Below the pieces are notes generated by a model. That model was not told the origin of the DNA, made no database searches, and saw only the letters and a program-made list of their open reading frames with translations. Position numbers and translations under genes: made by a program. A DNA stretch of 64,000 bases from Gammaproteobacteria bacterium (lineage in GTDB: Bacteria; Gemmatimonadota; Gemmatimonadetes; Longimicrobiales; Gaopeijiaceae), in NCBI GenBank assembly GCA_028821195.1, contig JAPPHB010000106.1:1-64000 (forward strand), read 5' to 3'. Position 1 is the first letter of the stretch. Every line of letters begins with the position of its first letter. Positions 42,176 to 51,274 of the stretch are shown piece by piece.

Positions 42176-42957
42176 CCGAACCAGGTAACGGAAGCGGGCC
42201 CGAGGGAACTGCAGGGGCCGCCATGGAGGCAGCCGTCTCCCAACGGGCTGGGACCGCGGTGAAGTCCTTCGCGAGCATCGAGTCGGCTCAGCGGCGGGCA
42301 CCTACGCGGGCAGGCCCTAGCGAGGGACTTCTCGCCGGCCTGCGCCATCACCTGCTGGCCGGGGAAACCCACTATCCGGACCGCCCCGGAATGGGGGAGC
42401 TGCGCCGGCGCGTGGGCGAAGCCCTGCCCGACGTGGGCTTCCCCGTCCGCGAACCCGACGGCGTGCTCATTACCCAGGGAGAAGGGGAGTCGCTCTTCGC
42501 GACCATCCTGGGCCTCGGCGGGGGAGAGCGGGCCGCGATCGTCGCACGACCCGGAAGTCGGCATCAGCGCCTGCTCGACTGGATGCAGGTGCGCGTGATC
42601 GAACCCGGCACCGATGCTGCGTCCGAGACCGAGGCAGCATTTCGCCTGATCGAGTACGAGCGGGGGGCGGCGGTCCCGGAAAATGGGAGGGCGGCCGGCA
42701 CGCCGGGTCTCACCCAGGTACATGCCATCGGTGACCGCCTCTTCGGCGGCCCGGGCGAGGCTGCCGCCGCCCCCGCCGACGCCATCGTGATCGGCTCGCT
42801 GGACGGTCTCGAGGGAATGCACCCGTTCTCGCTCGGCTTTGTCGCGGCGCCGGTGGACGTACGGCCGCGAATCGCGAAGTGGAAGCAGGCGTCGTCGATC
42901 TGCTCTCCGGCTCCGTCGCAGCGCGCCGCCTTGTGGGCATTGGGGATACGGCCATGA
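42172..42957 (+). CDS. Degenerate fold-type I aminotransferase-like protein
   Basis: A 261-aa protein that lines up with class I/II aminotransferases but has lost catalytic features. Residues about 55-150 (ETHYPDRPGMGELRRRVGEAL, LITQGEGESLFATILGLGGGERAA) match the N-lobe. Residues 204-257 (VIGSLDGLEGMHPFSLGFVA ... PSQRAALWAL) match the PLP-lysine region of the downstream enzyme, but the Schiff-base Lys position is Gly212 and the phosphate-binding Arg is a Ser. The NPxNPTG and SDE regions and the whole C-terminal domain are missing. Start 42172 overlaps the SDR by ATGA and its stop overlaps the next start. Likely a non-enzymatic partner. Confidence 0.72.
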   Translation: MTEPGNGSGPEGTAGAAMEAAVSQRAGTAVKSFASIESAQRRAPTRAGPSEGLLAGLRHHLLAGETHYPDRPGMGELRRRVGEALPDVGFPVREPDGVLITQGEGESLFATILGLGGGERAAIVARPGSRHQRLLDWMQVRVIEPGTDAASETEAAFRLIEYERGAAVPENGRAAGTPGLTQVHAIGDRLFGGPGEAAAAPADAIVIGSLDGLEGMHPFSLGFVAAPVDVRPRIAKWKQASSICSPAPSQRAALWALGIRP

Positions 42958-44156
42958 GCGCCCCGATGAAGTCCCGGGAACGCGCGGGCTCCGCTTCGCT
43001 GCGCAAGGGGGAGGCGGCCACCTCGCTTCGTTACAAGATGATGGCGCTCGCGCGCGAAAGAGAGAATGTCATCTCGCTGGGGCGCGGCGATCCGGATCTG
43101 CACACCCAGCCGGCGATCGTGGAGGACGGCCTGGCTCGTTTCGCCGAAGCGGCGGGCGCGGAGATGGCCGCAGGGGACGGAGGACCGGTGCGTGGCCTGC
43201 TCCCGCTGCGCGAGGGCATCGCCCGCCGGTACGCCCGGGAGAAGGGCGTGGACATCGATCCCGCCACGGAAATCGCCATCACCAACGGCGCCCAGGAGGG
43301 GCTGTTCCTGGCCATGCTGGCGCTCGTCGACCCGGGCGACCGGGTCGCCTGCCAGGACCCGCGCTACAGCTCGTACGACCAGGCGATCGGGACCGCGGGC
43401 GGCGACATCGTGCCCGTCCCAACCGGAGGCGATCGGCCCTTCGAGCTCGGGGCCGCCGAACTGAGACAACACGCGCGCGGGTGCAAGCTGCTCGTCTTCG
43501 TGAATCCTTCGAACCCGACCGGATCCTGCGTCGGCCCGCAAGGCGTCCGCGATCTGGCACGGGCCGCGGGCGACCTCGACATGGTGGTGGTGTCCGACGA
43601 GATCTACGAGGACGTGGTCTTCCGCGAGGAGCCCTTCCTGTCGCTGCTCGCCGCGGATGGCGCCCGCGGGCGCACCGTGGTCCTTTCGGGATTCTCGAAG
43701 GCCTACGCGATGACCGGCTTCCGGGTCGGCTACCTGATTGGCCCGCCGGCTTTCATCGACGCGGTGGAGGCCATCAAGAGCACGACGTCGGGCCCGTGTC
43801 CGGCATTCTCGCAGTACACAGCCCTGGCCGCCCTTGAGGCCGATCCGGACCCGCGTCCGGAGTACCTGGCGCGGTATCGGCGGCGGCGCCAGGCGCTGAT
43901 CGACGGCTTCGCGGACCTGGGCGTCCCGCACGGTCCCCACGGGGGAGGCCTGTTCATGTGGGCCGACGTTTCGCGCTTCGGAATGGACGCCGAGAACTTC
44001 TGCTACCGCCTCCTGGACGAGGCGGGCGTTCTGATGTTCCCCGGGGCCTCCTTCGGCGCGAGATGGCGCAACTGGGTCCGGGTTTCGCTCCTGTGTCCCG
44101 AGGCGCGCATCCTCGAGTCGATGGAGCGCATACGGAAGTTCGCCAGCAGCCTGTAG
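42954..44156 (+). CDS. Fold-type I (class I/II) aminotransferase
   Basis: A 400-aa PLP-dependent aminotransferase. Start 42954 (ATGA overlap with the upstream gene) is chosen over the ORF start 42879. Motifs intact: LGRGDPDLHTQP, PSNPTGSCVG (Asn), VVSDEIYEDVVF (Asp-Tyr), SGFSKAYAMTGFRVGY with the Schiff-base Lys and C-terminal VRVSLLCPEA Arg. It is a close relative of the gene at 18644. The immediate upstream degenerate copy suggests a recently duplicated or heteromeric enzyme. Confidence 0.85.
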   Translation: MSAPMKSRERAGSASLRKGEAATSLRYKMMALARERENVISLGRGDPDLHTQPAIVEDGLARFAEAAGAEMAAGDGGPVRGLLPLREGIARRYAREKGVDIDPATEIAITNGAQEGLFLAMLALVDPGDRVACQDPRYSSYDQAIGTAGGDIVPVPTGGDRPFELGAAELRQHARGCKLLVFVNPSNPTGSCVGPQGVRDLARAAGDLDMVVVSDEIYEDVVFREEPFLSLLAADGARGRTVVLSGFSKAYAMTGFRVGYLIGPPAFIDAVEAIKSTTSGPCPAFSQYTALAALEADPDPRPEYLARYRRRRQALIDGFADLGVPHGPHGGGLFMWADVSRFGMDAENFCYRLLDEAGVLMFPGASFGARWRNWVRVSLLCPEARILESMERIRKFASSL

Positions 44157-44281
44157 GATGGCTGGATGGAAGCCTGGCTTCTGGTGGGGAACCGGCAACC
44201 CCGTGTGGCGTAGTCCCGGTTCGGCGGCTACGCTGTGCGAGCCCGCCGGCATCTGCACGCGAACCGGTACCAGGAGGATCC

Positions 44282-44941
44282 ATGACCCTGCGAATCAACG
44301 ACGAAGCACCCGATTTCACCGCCGAGACCACCGAGGGCACCATCCGCTTCCACGACTGGATCGGGGACGGATGGGCGATCCTGTTTTCCCATCCGAAAGA
44401 CTTCACGCCCGTCTGCACCACCGAACTGGGCACCGTGGCCGCGCTCAAGGACGAATTCACGCGCCGCAACTGCAAGATCATGGGCATCAGCGTCGACGGC
44501 GTCGGCGACCATCACGCCTGGTCGGACGACATCGCGTCGTTCGGCGGGCACGCCATCAACTATCCGCTGGTGGGCGACCCGGAGCTGAGCGTGGTCAAGC
44601 TCTATGACATGCTTCCGGCCGATGCGGGCGACACCTGCAAGGGACGGACTCCGGCCGACAACGCCACGGCACGCTCGGTCTTCATCATCGGACCCGACAA
44701 GAAGATCAGGGCCACGCTCACCTATCCCATGAGCACGGGCCGGAACTTCGCCGAGATCCTGAGGCTTCTGGATTCCTGCCAGCTCACCGCCAACAAGCAG
44801 GTGGCCACCCCGGCCAACTGGGAGCACGGCGAGGACGTGATCATCCTCCCCACAGTGTCCAACGAGGACGCGGAGGCGAAATATCCGGACGGCTGGGAGC
44901 AGCCGCTTCCCTACATCCGCATCGTACCGCAGCCCGAGTAG
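44282..44941 (+). CDS. 1-Cys-type peroxiredoxin (Prx6-like)
   Basis: A 219-aa peroxiredoxin. The active-site segment is SHPKDFTPVCTTELG with the peroxidatic Cys in TPVCTTE, and the following Pro/Thr/Arg environment is normal. The length and C-terminal domain (ANWEHGEDVIILPTVSNEDA) fit the Prx6 subfamily, 1-Cys enzymes that use external thiol reductant. AGGAGG stands six bases upstream of ATG 44282. It follows the aminotransferase by 125 bp with no shared coupling. Confidence 0.9.
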   Translation: MTLRINDEAPDFTAETTEGTIRFHDWIGDGWAILFSHPKDFTPVCTTELGTVAALKDEFTRRNCKIMGISVDGVGDHHAWSDDIASFGGHAINYPLVGDPELSVVKLYDMLPADAGDTCKGRTPADNATARSVFIIGPDKKIRATLTYPMSTGRNFAEILRLLDSCQLTANKQVATPANWEHGEDVIILPTVSNEDAEAKYPDGWEQPLPYIRIVPQPE

Positions 44942-45027
44942 CGATACCCGGGTCATCGCAAGAGGCATTCACCGGCCCCCGGGCTCGCGCACATCAGGAA
45001 ACGCGCGGGTCCGGGGGTCATGAGCAC

Positions 45028-46437
45028 ATGGGAGCGCCCGTGAGCGAACTGCTGATCGCCGGCGGCACCGTTGTAACGGCCGACCGCATGGAGCCGGCCG
45101 ACGTCCTGATCCGCGACGGGCGGATTGCCGATGTCGGACAGGACCTGACCACCGAAGGCGAGGTCCTGGACGCGACCGGCCACTGGGTCATGCCCGGAGG
45201 CATCGACACCCACACCCACCTGGCCCACCCCATCGACCGGCTGGGGATCACTACCGCCGACGACTTCTTTACCGGCACGGTCGCGGGAGCGTGCGGGGGC
45301 GTCACCACCATCATCGACTTCTCGCTGCAGCGGCGGGGCGAGACGTTGGCGCTGGCGCGTGATCGGCGCCTGGGCGAAATCGCGCCCGACGCCGTCATCG
45401 ACTATGGCTTTCACACCATCGTCACGGATGTCCGCGACGATGTCATCGCGGAAGTGCCGGAGCTGATCGAGGGAGGATTCCCGTCGTTCAAGGTCTACAT
45501 GACGTACGGCGACAAGATCGTCAACGACGACGGGCTGTTGCGGCTGCTGGAAGCGACCGGCGCCAACGGCGGGCTGGTCTACGCCCACTGCGAAAACGAC
45601 TGTGCGGTCACATACCTGATCAACCAGCACCTCAGCGACGGCAAGACCGGTCCCGCCTACCACGCCCCCAGCCGCCCCCCGGTGGTGGAGGCGGAAGCGA
45701 CCCATCGGGCCATCATGCTGGCCGGGGTTGTTGATGCGCCCCTGTGCATCGCGCACGTCACCTCGTCAGGTGCGGCGGGTCACGTGGCCGCCGCCCGCGA
45801 GCGCGGCGAACCGGTTGTGGCCGAGACCTGCCCGCAGTACCTGGTGCTCGACGAGACGGTCTACGACCCCTGCGGCGGGTTCGAGGTCGCCAAGTTCGTG
45901 TGCAGCCCCCCGATGCGGGCCGCCGAGCACCGCGACGCCCTCTGGAGCGCTCTGGCGGACGGATCCATCCAGCAGGTGTCCTCCGACCACGCCCCCTTCC
46001 GCTACCACGACCAGAAGACCACCGGGCGCGACAACTTCACCCGCATTCCCAACGGCCTGCCGGGGATCGAGACCCGCCTCCCGCTGGTGTTCGCCGGCGG
46101 CGTGTCGACCGGCCTGATCTCGCCCCAGCGCTTCGTCGAACTCGCCTCCACCAATCCGGCGCGCATCTTCGGAATGTACCCGCGCAAGGGCACGCTGGAC
46201 GCCGGAGCCGACGCGGACGTCATCGTCGTGGACCCGGAGGCGGAGACGGAAATCGACGCCGCCAGGCTCCACTCCGCCGTCGACTACAGTCCCTTCCAGG
46301 GGATGCGGGTGAGCGGCTTCCCGACCTGGACGCTTTCGCGGGGTGAAGTCATCGTCGATCGCGGGGAGCCCGTCGCGGAGCGGGGCAGGGGACGCCTGGC
46401 CGAGCGCGGGCGGATTGATCCGGCGGCGCTGCCGTGA
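45028..46437 (+). CDS. Dihydropyrimidinase/hydantoinase
   Basis: A 469-aa amidohydrolase-superfamily cyclic imide hydrolase. Metal-site motifs: GIDTHTHLAHP (HxH), SFKVYMTYG with the carboxylated Lys, YAHCENDC and IAHVTSSGA His residues and SSDHAPF Asp. Known members open dihydrouracil, hydantoins or related rings. A GTG four codons in is an alternative start. It lies in the same region as a nucleobase permease (37105), hinting at pyrimidine or hydantoin use. Confidence 0.87.
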   Translation: MGAPVSELLIAGGTVVTADRMEPADVLIRDGRIADVGQDLTTEGEVLDATGHWVMPGGIDTHTHLAHPIDRLGITTADDFFTGTVAGACGGVTTIIDFSLQRRGETLALARDRRLGEIAPDAVIDYGFHTIVTDVRDDVIAEVPELIEGGFPSFKVYMTYGDKIVNDDGLLRLLEATGANGGLVYAHCENDCAVTYLINQHLSDGKTGPAYHAPSRPPVVEAEATHRAIMLAGVVDAPLCIAHVTSSGAAGHVAAARERGEPVVAETCPQYLVLDETVYDPCGGFEVAKFVCSPPMRAAEHRDALWSALADGSIQQVSSDHAPFRYHDQKTTGRDNFTRIPNGLPGIETRLPLVFAGGVSTGLISPQRFVELASTNPARIFGMYPRKGTLDAGADADVIVVDPEAETEIDAARLHSAVDYSPFQGMRVSGFPTWTLSRGEVIVDRGEPVAERGRGRLAERGRIDPAALP

Positions 46438-46500
46438 GCGTGCCGAAGTCGCGGGCGTGTTCCGCCCCGTGAAGTCCGAGCCGGGTTCGGAGACTGTTCC

Positions 46501-47625
46501 GTGAACCTGGACGGTATCCGCGCGCAATTCCCGATCCTCCATCGCCGCAACTACCTGAATTCCTGCTCGCTGGGCGCCCTCTCGACCCGTGCCGAGGAGC
46601 GCCTGCAGGACTTTCTGGACCGCTGGCACGACATGGGCGCCTCGGCATGGTACGAGCACTGGTGGGGGCTGCTGGCGGAGTTGCGGCGGCGCGTGGTGGC
46701 CCTCTTCGCGGCCCCCGCGGGGACGGTCGGGCTCATGCCCTCCACCTCCGCGTGCCTCGCGGTCATCTCCGAGAGCCTCGACTGGTCGAAGCGCAACCGC
46801 ATCGTCACCACCGAGCTCGACTTTCCCACGCTCCTGTACCAGTGGAAGGTGCGCCCCGGGGTGGAGATGGTCGTGCTGGAGAGTCCGGACGGCGTCCGGG
46901 TCGACCCGCAGCAGTTCGAGGACGCCGTCGACGAGCGCACGCTGGCCATCGCCACCAGCCATGTCTTCTTTACGACCGGCGCAATCCTCGATCTGAAGTC
47001 GATCGCAGAGATCGCGCACCGGGCCGGTGCATATTGCCTCGTCGACGGCTATCAGGGCGCGGGCCAGATTCCCGTGAATCTCCCCGCGACCGGCGTGGAC
47101 TTCTATACTGCCGGCCCGCTCAAGTGGCTATGCGGAGGCCCGGGGCTCGCGTATCTCTACGTGCGCGACGACCTGATCCCGGCCCTCGAACCGAGAATCA
47201 CCAGCTGGTTCGCCACAGAGGACCAGTTCCGCTTCAACCCCGGCGAGTTCCGCTATCATGCGGATGCGCGCCGCTTCGAACTCGGAACCCCGGCTCTGGC
47301 CACGGTTCACACCGCACTCGGCGGTCAGGATATCATCGAGGAACTGGGCGTCGAGGCGATTCGGGCGCGCAACGTGATGCTGGCGGAACGACTGATCGAA
47401 GGCTGCCTGGTCGCCGGTCTCTCGCCCCGAGTCGCGCGCGGCCCGGATGACCGCTCCGCGATCGTCCCGGTTCGTCATCCAGCGCCTGCGGACGCGGTCA
47501 AGCAGCTCGCCGGCCGCGGAATCATCGTGGACAGCCGTCCGGGCGTGGTTCGGGCGAGCCCGCACTTCTACAACACCGCGGAGGAAGCTGACGAATTCGT
47601 GAGTGCGCTCAGGAAGACCGTGTGA
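46501..47625 (+). CDS. Class V aminotransferase, kynureninase-like
   Basis: A 374-aa PLP enzyme of the class V (NifS/kynureninase) fold. Marks: YLNSCSLGALSTRA near the start, TTELDFPTLLYQWK, DLKSIAEIAHRAGAYCLVDGYQGAG (Asp of the pyridine contact) and the Schiff-base Lys in AGPLKWLCGGPGLAY. Kynureninase, cysteine desulfurase and glycine/serine transaminases share these; the substrate cannot be fixed. Begins with GTG 46501, 63 bp after the hydantoinase. The 3' end overlaps the convergent histidine phosphatase by 17 bp. Confidence 0.78.
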   Translation: MNLDGIRAQFPILHRRNYLNSCSLGALSTRAEERLQDFLDRWHDMGASAWYEHWWGLLAELRRRVVALFAAPAGTVGLMPSTSACLAVISESLDWSKRNRIVTTELDFPTLLYQWKVRPGVEMVVLESPDGVRVDPQQFEDAVDERTLAIATSHVFFTTGAILDLKSIAEIAHRAGAYCLVDGYQGAGQIPVNLPATGVDFYTAGPLKWLCGGPGLAYLYVRDDLIPALEPRITSWFATEDQFRFNPGEFRYHADARRFELGTPALATVHTALGGQDIIEELGVEAIRARNVMLAERLIEGCLVAGLSPRVARGPDDRSAIVPVRHPAPADAVKQLAGRGIIVDSRPGVVRASPHFYNTAEEADEFVSALRKTV

Positions 47626-48220
47626 CGGCGCGACGAACGAACCTCGTCGACGCGCCATAGCCGTTGCCTTCATTGTGCGCTCGGGTCCAACCAGCTCGCT
47701 TCAGTTGACGTCCGATGAGCCGGTTGAAGAACCCGTGACCAACGAGCACCACGCGGCCGCCCTCGGTCGCGGAATCCGCAAGTCTCTCGGCAGCACGCCG
47801 AGCTCGCGCCCTGGCCATGGCGTAGCTTTCGACCTGTTGGTGAAGTCCCAGCATCCAAAGGCTGCGCGCAATTGCAACGGCGACGGAATATGGCAATGAC
47901 AAGCCGGGGACAGGTATCCTGGCCGGCAATTCCGCTTCGCGATAGAGCGGGTCGCCCGTGGTTTCCTCGATATGCGGGAAGAACAGCCTGGCCGACTCGA
48001 TGGAGCGCCGCGAGTTGCTTGTCAGGATTCTGCACTCCCCCCCTTTCGCGTCACTACAATAGGTCTTCGTCTTTCGCGTGCGCGGATCCGTGTGACGGTG
48101 ATCGATCCCTGCGCTCTCATACGCGGCAAGAAAGTCACGCATGTCGGACGTCCGGACTCGGGCCCGGGTGTCAAAGCGGGGTCGGGCGTGCCGGATCAAC
48201 AGTATCTCATCCGATAGCAT
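47609..48220 (-). CDS. Histidine phosphatase superfamily protein
   Basis: A 203-aa protein with the phosphoglycerate-mutase-like catalytic motif LLIRHARPRFDT (RHA in place of RHG) and a second catalytic His in VVLVGHGFFNRLIG. An Arg in TSNSRRSIESARLFF fits the third catalytic site. Start at 48220 (MLSDEILLIRHARP) is chosen because the ORF upstream has no homology. Phosphatase function is likely; substrate unknown. It lies 61 bp downstream of the aspartoacylase-like gene. Confidence 0.75.
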   Translation of the reverse strand: MLSDEILLIRHARPRFDTRARVRTSDMRDFLAAYESAGIDHRHTDPRTRKTKTYCSDAKGGECRILTSNSRRSIESARLFFPHIEETTGDPLYREAELPARIPVPGLSLPYSVAVAIARSLWMLGLHQQVESYAMARARARRAAERLADSATEGGRVVLVGHGFFNRLIGRQLKRAGWTRAHNEGNGYGASTRFVRRAVTRSS

Positions 48221-48281
48221 TCGGCTTCTCCGGCAAAGCCGGGAGGATTGGCGCTCCGTCGAGCCTCGGATCAGCCGCTTC

Positions 48282-49283
48282 CTACCCCAGCAGGTCGTCC
48301 CGCACCTCGTCGATGATGCCGTAGAAGCAGCACCATTCGCCCTCAATCACCGCGGGACGCGAGCGCAGGCCGAACACCACGCCCTCCTGCGGGGCCACGA
48401 CTGCAGCGCACTCATCGCCGTAAAGATCGAAGACCCGCCCCAGCGGCGTTCCCGCCGGGATCGACGTCTCGAAAGGCACGTTCGGCTCCCCGACCCACAT
48501 CCCGGAGGCCGGAGCCAGCAGCGCCTGCTGGTGCCCCATGCGCCACCTGGCGGCATGGCGCGCCTCGCCCTCGAGCATGCTGTAGTGGCACATCACGTTG
48601 CGGTAGCTGGCCGCCAGGTCCTCGGCCACGGCATGGAAGTCGGAGGTGAGGGTGCGGCAATTGCCCCCCAGCTCGATCGTGATCCCGGCCTTGCCCAACT
48701 CGGCGATCTTCGAGGAGGGATTGGCGCCGCCCACGCCGCTGCGGAACACCAGGTCCCATTGCGGCCCCATCGCCGCTGCGAGCTCGAAGCTGGGCGGGTT
48801 GTCGGAGGCGAAGATCATGTGCGCGAGGTAGGAGTGCTCTCCCCCCGAATGCACAGCGATCTGGAGGTCGCAGGTGTCCTTCATGGCCTGCCAGTGCGCC
48901 CACGCCGCCCGTTCGGTCGGATAGCCATCGGCCCGCCCCGGATAGATGCGGTTCATGTCGTATGAGAAGGTGTCGAGCGGGTCACCGCGCTTGCCTGCCT
49001 CGAACGCGGGCACGTTCATCGCCGGAACCCCGACCACCGTCCCGCTCACCTCAGTGGCATCGAGCGTCGCGAACAGCTTGAAGATCGAGAGCGCGCCCTC
49101 CGGCTCGTCCCCGTGGGTGGCGCCGTTGATCCAGAGGATCGGGCCGTCGGATGCGCCCCGGCATATCAGGATGGGAATCTCGCGCGCGACCGCGGCCACG
49201 TCCGATCCGACCGGTATCGCGCCCCGGGTGATCGTCCCGGGAGCCGCCTCCGCGCTCCCGATCACCAGCGTTTCGTTACTCAT
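48282..49283 (-). CDS. Aspartoacylase/succinylglutamate desuccinylase-family hydrolase
   Basis: A 333-aa zinc-dependent deacylase or carboxypeptidase of the AspA/AstE (M14-related) family. Zinc ligands: ATHGDEPEG (HxxE) and the later His in IAVHSGGEHSY. A catalytic Glu is likely in TIELGGNCRT. Members deacylate N-acyl amino acids or act as related amide hydrolases. It starts with ATG 49283, overlapping the LDH2-type dehydrogenase gene by four bases; so their products are coupled. Confidence 0.82.
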   Translation of the reverse strand: MSNETLVIGSAEAAPGTITRGAIPVGSDVAAVAREIPILICRGASDGPILWINGATHGDEPEGALSIFKLFATLDATEVSGTVVGVPAMNVPAFEAGKRGDPLDTFSYDMNRIYPGRADGYPTERAAWAHWQAMKDTCDLQIAVHSGGEHSYLAHMIFASDNPPSFELAAAMGPQWDLVFRSGVGGANPSSKIAELGKAGITIELGGNCRTLTSDFHAVAEDLAASYRNVMCHYSMLEGEARHAARWRMGHQQALLAPASGMWVGEPNVPFETSIPAGTPLGRVFDLYGDECAAVVAPQEGVVFGLRSRPAVIEGEWCCFYGIIDEVRDDLLG

Positions 49284-50305
49284 GTACGCTCCAGTGAGAA
49301 TGGCACCCCCAGCTCTTCGGCCAGCGCCCGCAGCCGCACCACCGTCTTCGGATCCATCGGGATGCCGTGCTTCAGTCGATGCCGCGCCCGCTCCTGTTCC
49401 GCCTGCCCGGGCAGCTGAACCGGTTTGTCCGGATCGATCGGCGATGCGCCGAGCACATCCGCGATCAGCCGCTCGAGCCTGTCCTCGAACTCCCCTCGCT
49501 CCATGAACGCCTCGATGTCGATGGCGATCATGGTATGGGCCACATCGTAGTTCTCGTCGTCCTGGAATACCTGCGCCCCGAAGAGCGACCCCGTCAGCAC
49601 GCCCGTGAGAATGTCTGTGATGAGGCTGAGGCCGTAGCCCTTGTAGTCGCCAATGGGGAGCAGGGGGCCCTTCATGGCCGTGTGGGGGTCCGTGGTGCGC
49701 GCGCCCGCGGGCGTGAGCGCCCAGTGGTCCGGCATCGGCAGCCTCGCGCGCCTCAGCCAGCGCATCATCCCCTTGCCGGACTGTGTCAGCGCCATATCCA
49801 GCACGATGGGGTCCCGCCCGCCGGCCCTCGGAACCGCCATGCCCCAGGGGTTCGTGCCCAGGATCGGCCGGGTCGCGCCCCATGGAGCCATCTCTGCGCC
49901 CGCGTTCGTCATCGAAATCCCGATCAGGCCAGCGTCCGCCGCACGCTTGGCGTGGAAGCCGGCGATCCCGAAGTGGTTGCTGTGCCGCACCCCGACCATC
50001 GCCACCCCTGCCTGCCGCGCCATCTCCACGGCCCGGTCCATGGCCCGACGCCCGGCGACGTATCCGAGTCCCTTGTTGGCATCGAGGAGTGCTGCGGCGG
50101 ACCGCTCCCGCACCCAGGTCATCGGCGCATCGGGGAGAATCCCCCCGTTGCGCATGCGCCTCGCGTAGCGAAACAGCTTCTCAAGTCCCTGGTGCTGTCC
50201 CGGATGCCACCAGAGCGACGCCGTCACGACCCCGTCGGCGTTGATGCGGGCTTCCTCGTCGCTCGCCCCCAGCGCCCGCAACACGTCTTCAGCGAATCCG
50301 CGCAC
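49280..50305 (-). CDS. LDH2/malate-ureidoglycolate dehydrogenase family
   Basis: A 341-aa NAD(P)-dependent dehydrogenase of the malate/L-lactate/ureidoglycolate (LDH2) family. Features: VGVRHSNHFGIAGFHAKRA (catalytic His), TNAGAEMAPWGAT, LGTNPWGMAVP and DYKGYGLSLITDILTG. With GTG 50305 it lacks about 18 residues at the N-terminus that relatives carry. In frame, ATC at 50359 is preceded by GGGGAG seven bases upstream and gives ITYHLDERVAVERFRELS-V, so a rare start codon is plausible. No ATG, GTG or TTG lies between. Confidence 0.82.
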   Translation of the reverse strand: MRGFAEDVLRALGASDEEARINADGVVTASLWWHPGQHQGLEKLFRYARRMRNGGILPDAPMTWVRERSAAALLDANKGLGYVAGRRAMDRAVEMARQAGVAMVGVRHSNHFGIAGFHAKRAADAGLIGISMTNAGAEMAPWGATRPILGTNPWGMAVPRAGGRDPIVLDMALTQSGKGMMRWLRRARLPMPDHWALTPAGARTTDPHTAMKGPLLPIGDYKGYGLSLITDILTGVLTGSLFGAQVFQDDENYDVAHTMIAIDIEAFMERGEFEDRLERLIADVLGASPIDPDKPVQLPGQAEQERARHRLKHGIPMDPKTVVRLRALAEELGVPFSLERT

Positions 50306-50386
50306 CGAGAGCTCGCGAAAGCGCTCGACCGCGACCCGTTCGTCCAGGTGGTAGGTGATGGCAGTGCTCCCCGGTCCGCGGCTCGG

Positions 50387-51274
50387 CTACTCCCCGAACC
50401 CCCAGCTGTGGGCGTGGGGCTGGATCAGCTCCGCCGTCATCCCGGGCAGTTGATCGGGATAGACGAAGGCCTCGTAGCCATCGTTGGCGTCGAAGATGGT
50501 GTCCTGGAAGAAGGGGATCCCGCGCTCGCGCAGCCCCGCGACATCTCCGTCGATGTCGCTCGTCTGGAGCGCAATGTGGTCCAGCCCCTCGCCCCGTGAG
50601 TTGAGGAAGCGGTTCACGCGCGACTCCGGGTCCCAGTTCTGCACCAGGTGCAGCCAGCACTGGTTGGGGAAGAGGATGCGGGCATCGAGCTGCTTTCCCT
50701 TGCCCTGGTCGTTGCGGTAATCCTGGGCGACGAGCCCGAAGTAGCGCTCGAAGCGTTCGCACGCGTCCGCTAGGTCGTGCACGCACAGCCCGATGTGCTG
50801 CAGGCGGAAGAGTTCCATCGAGTCGCTCACGGGCTCGCCCACGGCTTCCGGCGGATAGTACCAGCTCCTGTCGTGCGACTGAATGAGTTCGATGGTGAGG
50901 CCGGGCAGCCTGTCCGGGTAGACGAAGGCCTCGTAGCCGTCGTTGGCGTCGAGGATGCGGTCCTCCCATACGCCCACGCCGATCTCGCGGAGATGGGCGA
51001 CATCGGCTTCGATATCGTCCGTTTCCAGGCAGATGTGCTCCAGCCCCTCGCCCTTCTCGCGGAGAAACCGGTTCACGCGCGACTCCGGATTCCAGTTCTG
51101 GACGAGGTGCAGCCAGCACTCGTTGCCGAGCAGGATGCGGGCGTCGAGCTGCATGCCCTTGCCCTGGTCGTCCCGGTAATCGCGCGCCTTGAGCCCGAGA
51201 ACGCGCTCGAAGCGCGCGCAGGCGTCCTCGAGATCACGCACCACCATGCCGATGTGCTGGACCCGCAGGATCAT
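50387..51274 (-). CDS. Tandem VOC (glyoxalase-fold) protein
   Basis: A 295-aa protein made of two VOC-superfamily modules (about 1-140 and 155-290). Both contain QHIG... DL..AC.RFER..GL, DYR-DQGKG-QLDARIL, CWLHLVQNW-PESRVNRFL, and DANDGYEAFVYPD-LPG. The modules are far more alike than usual for a tandem VOC. Each keeps the family's metal-binding His (QHI), a central His (LEHICL / LDHIAL) and late Glu (IELIQ / AELIQ), so both halves may be active. Known relatives include methylmalonyl-CoA epimerase and 4-hydroxyphenylpyruvate-like dioxygenases; function unassigned. Confidence 0.8.
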   Translation of the reverse strand: MILRVQHIGMVVRDLEDACARFERVLGLKARDYRDDQGKGMQLDARILLGNECWLHLVQNWNPESRVNRFLREKGEGLEHICLETDDIEADVAHLREIGVGVWEDRILDANDGYEAFVYPDRLPGLTIELIQSHDRSWYYPPEAVGEPVSDSMELFRLQHIGLCVHDLADACERFERYFGLVAQDYRNDQGKGKQLDARILFPNQCWLHLVQNWDPESRVNRFLNSRGEGLDHIALQTSDIDGDVAGLRERGIPFFQDTIFDANDGYEAFVYPDQLPGMTAELIQPHAHSWGFGE

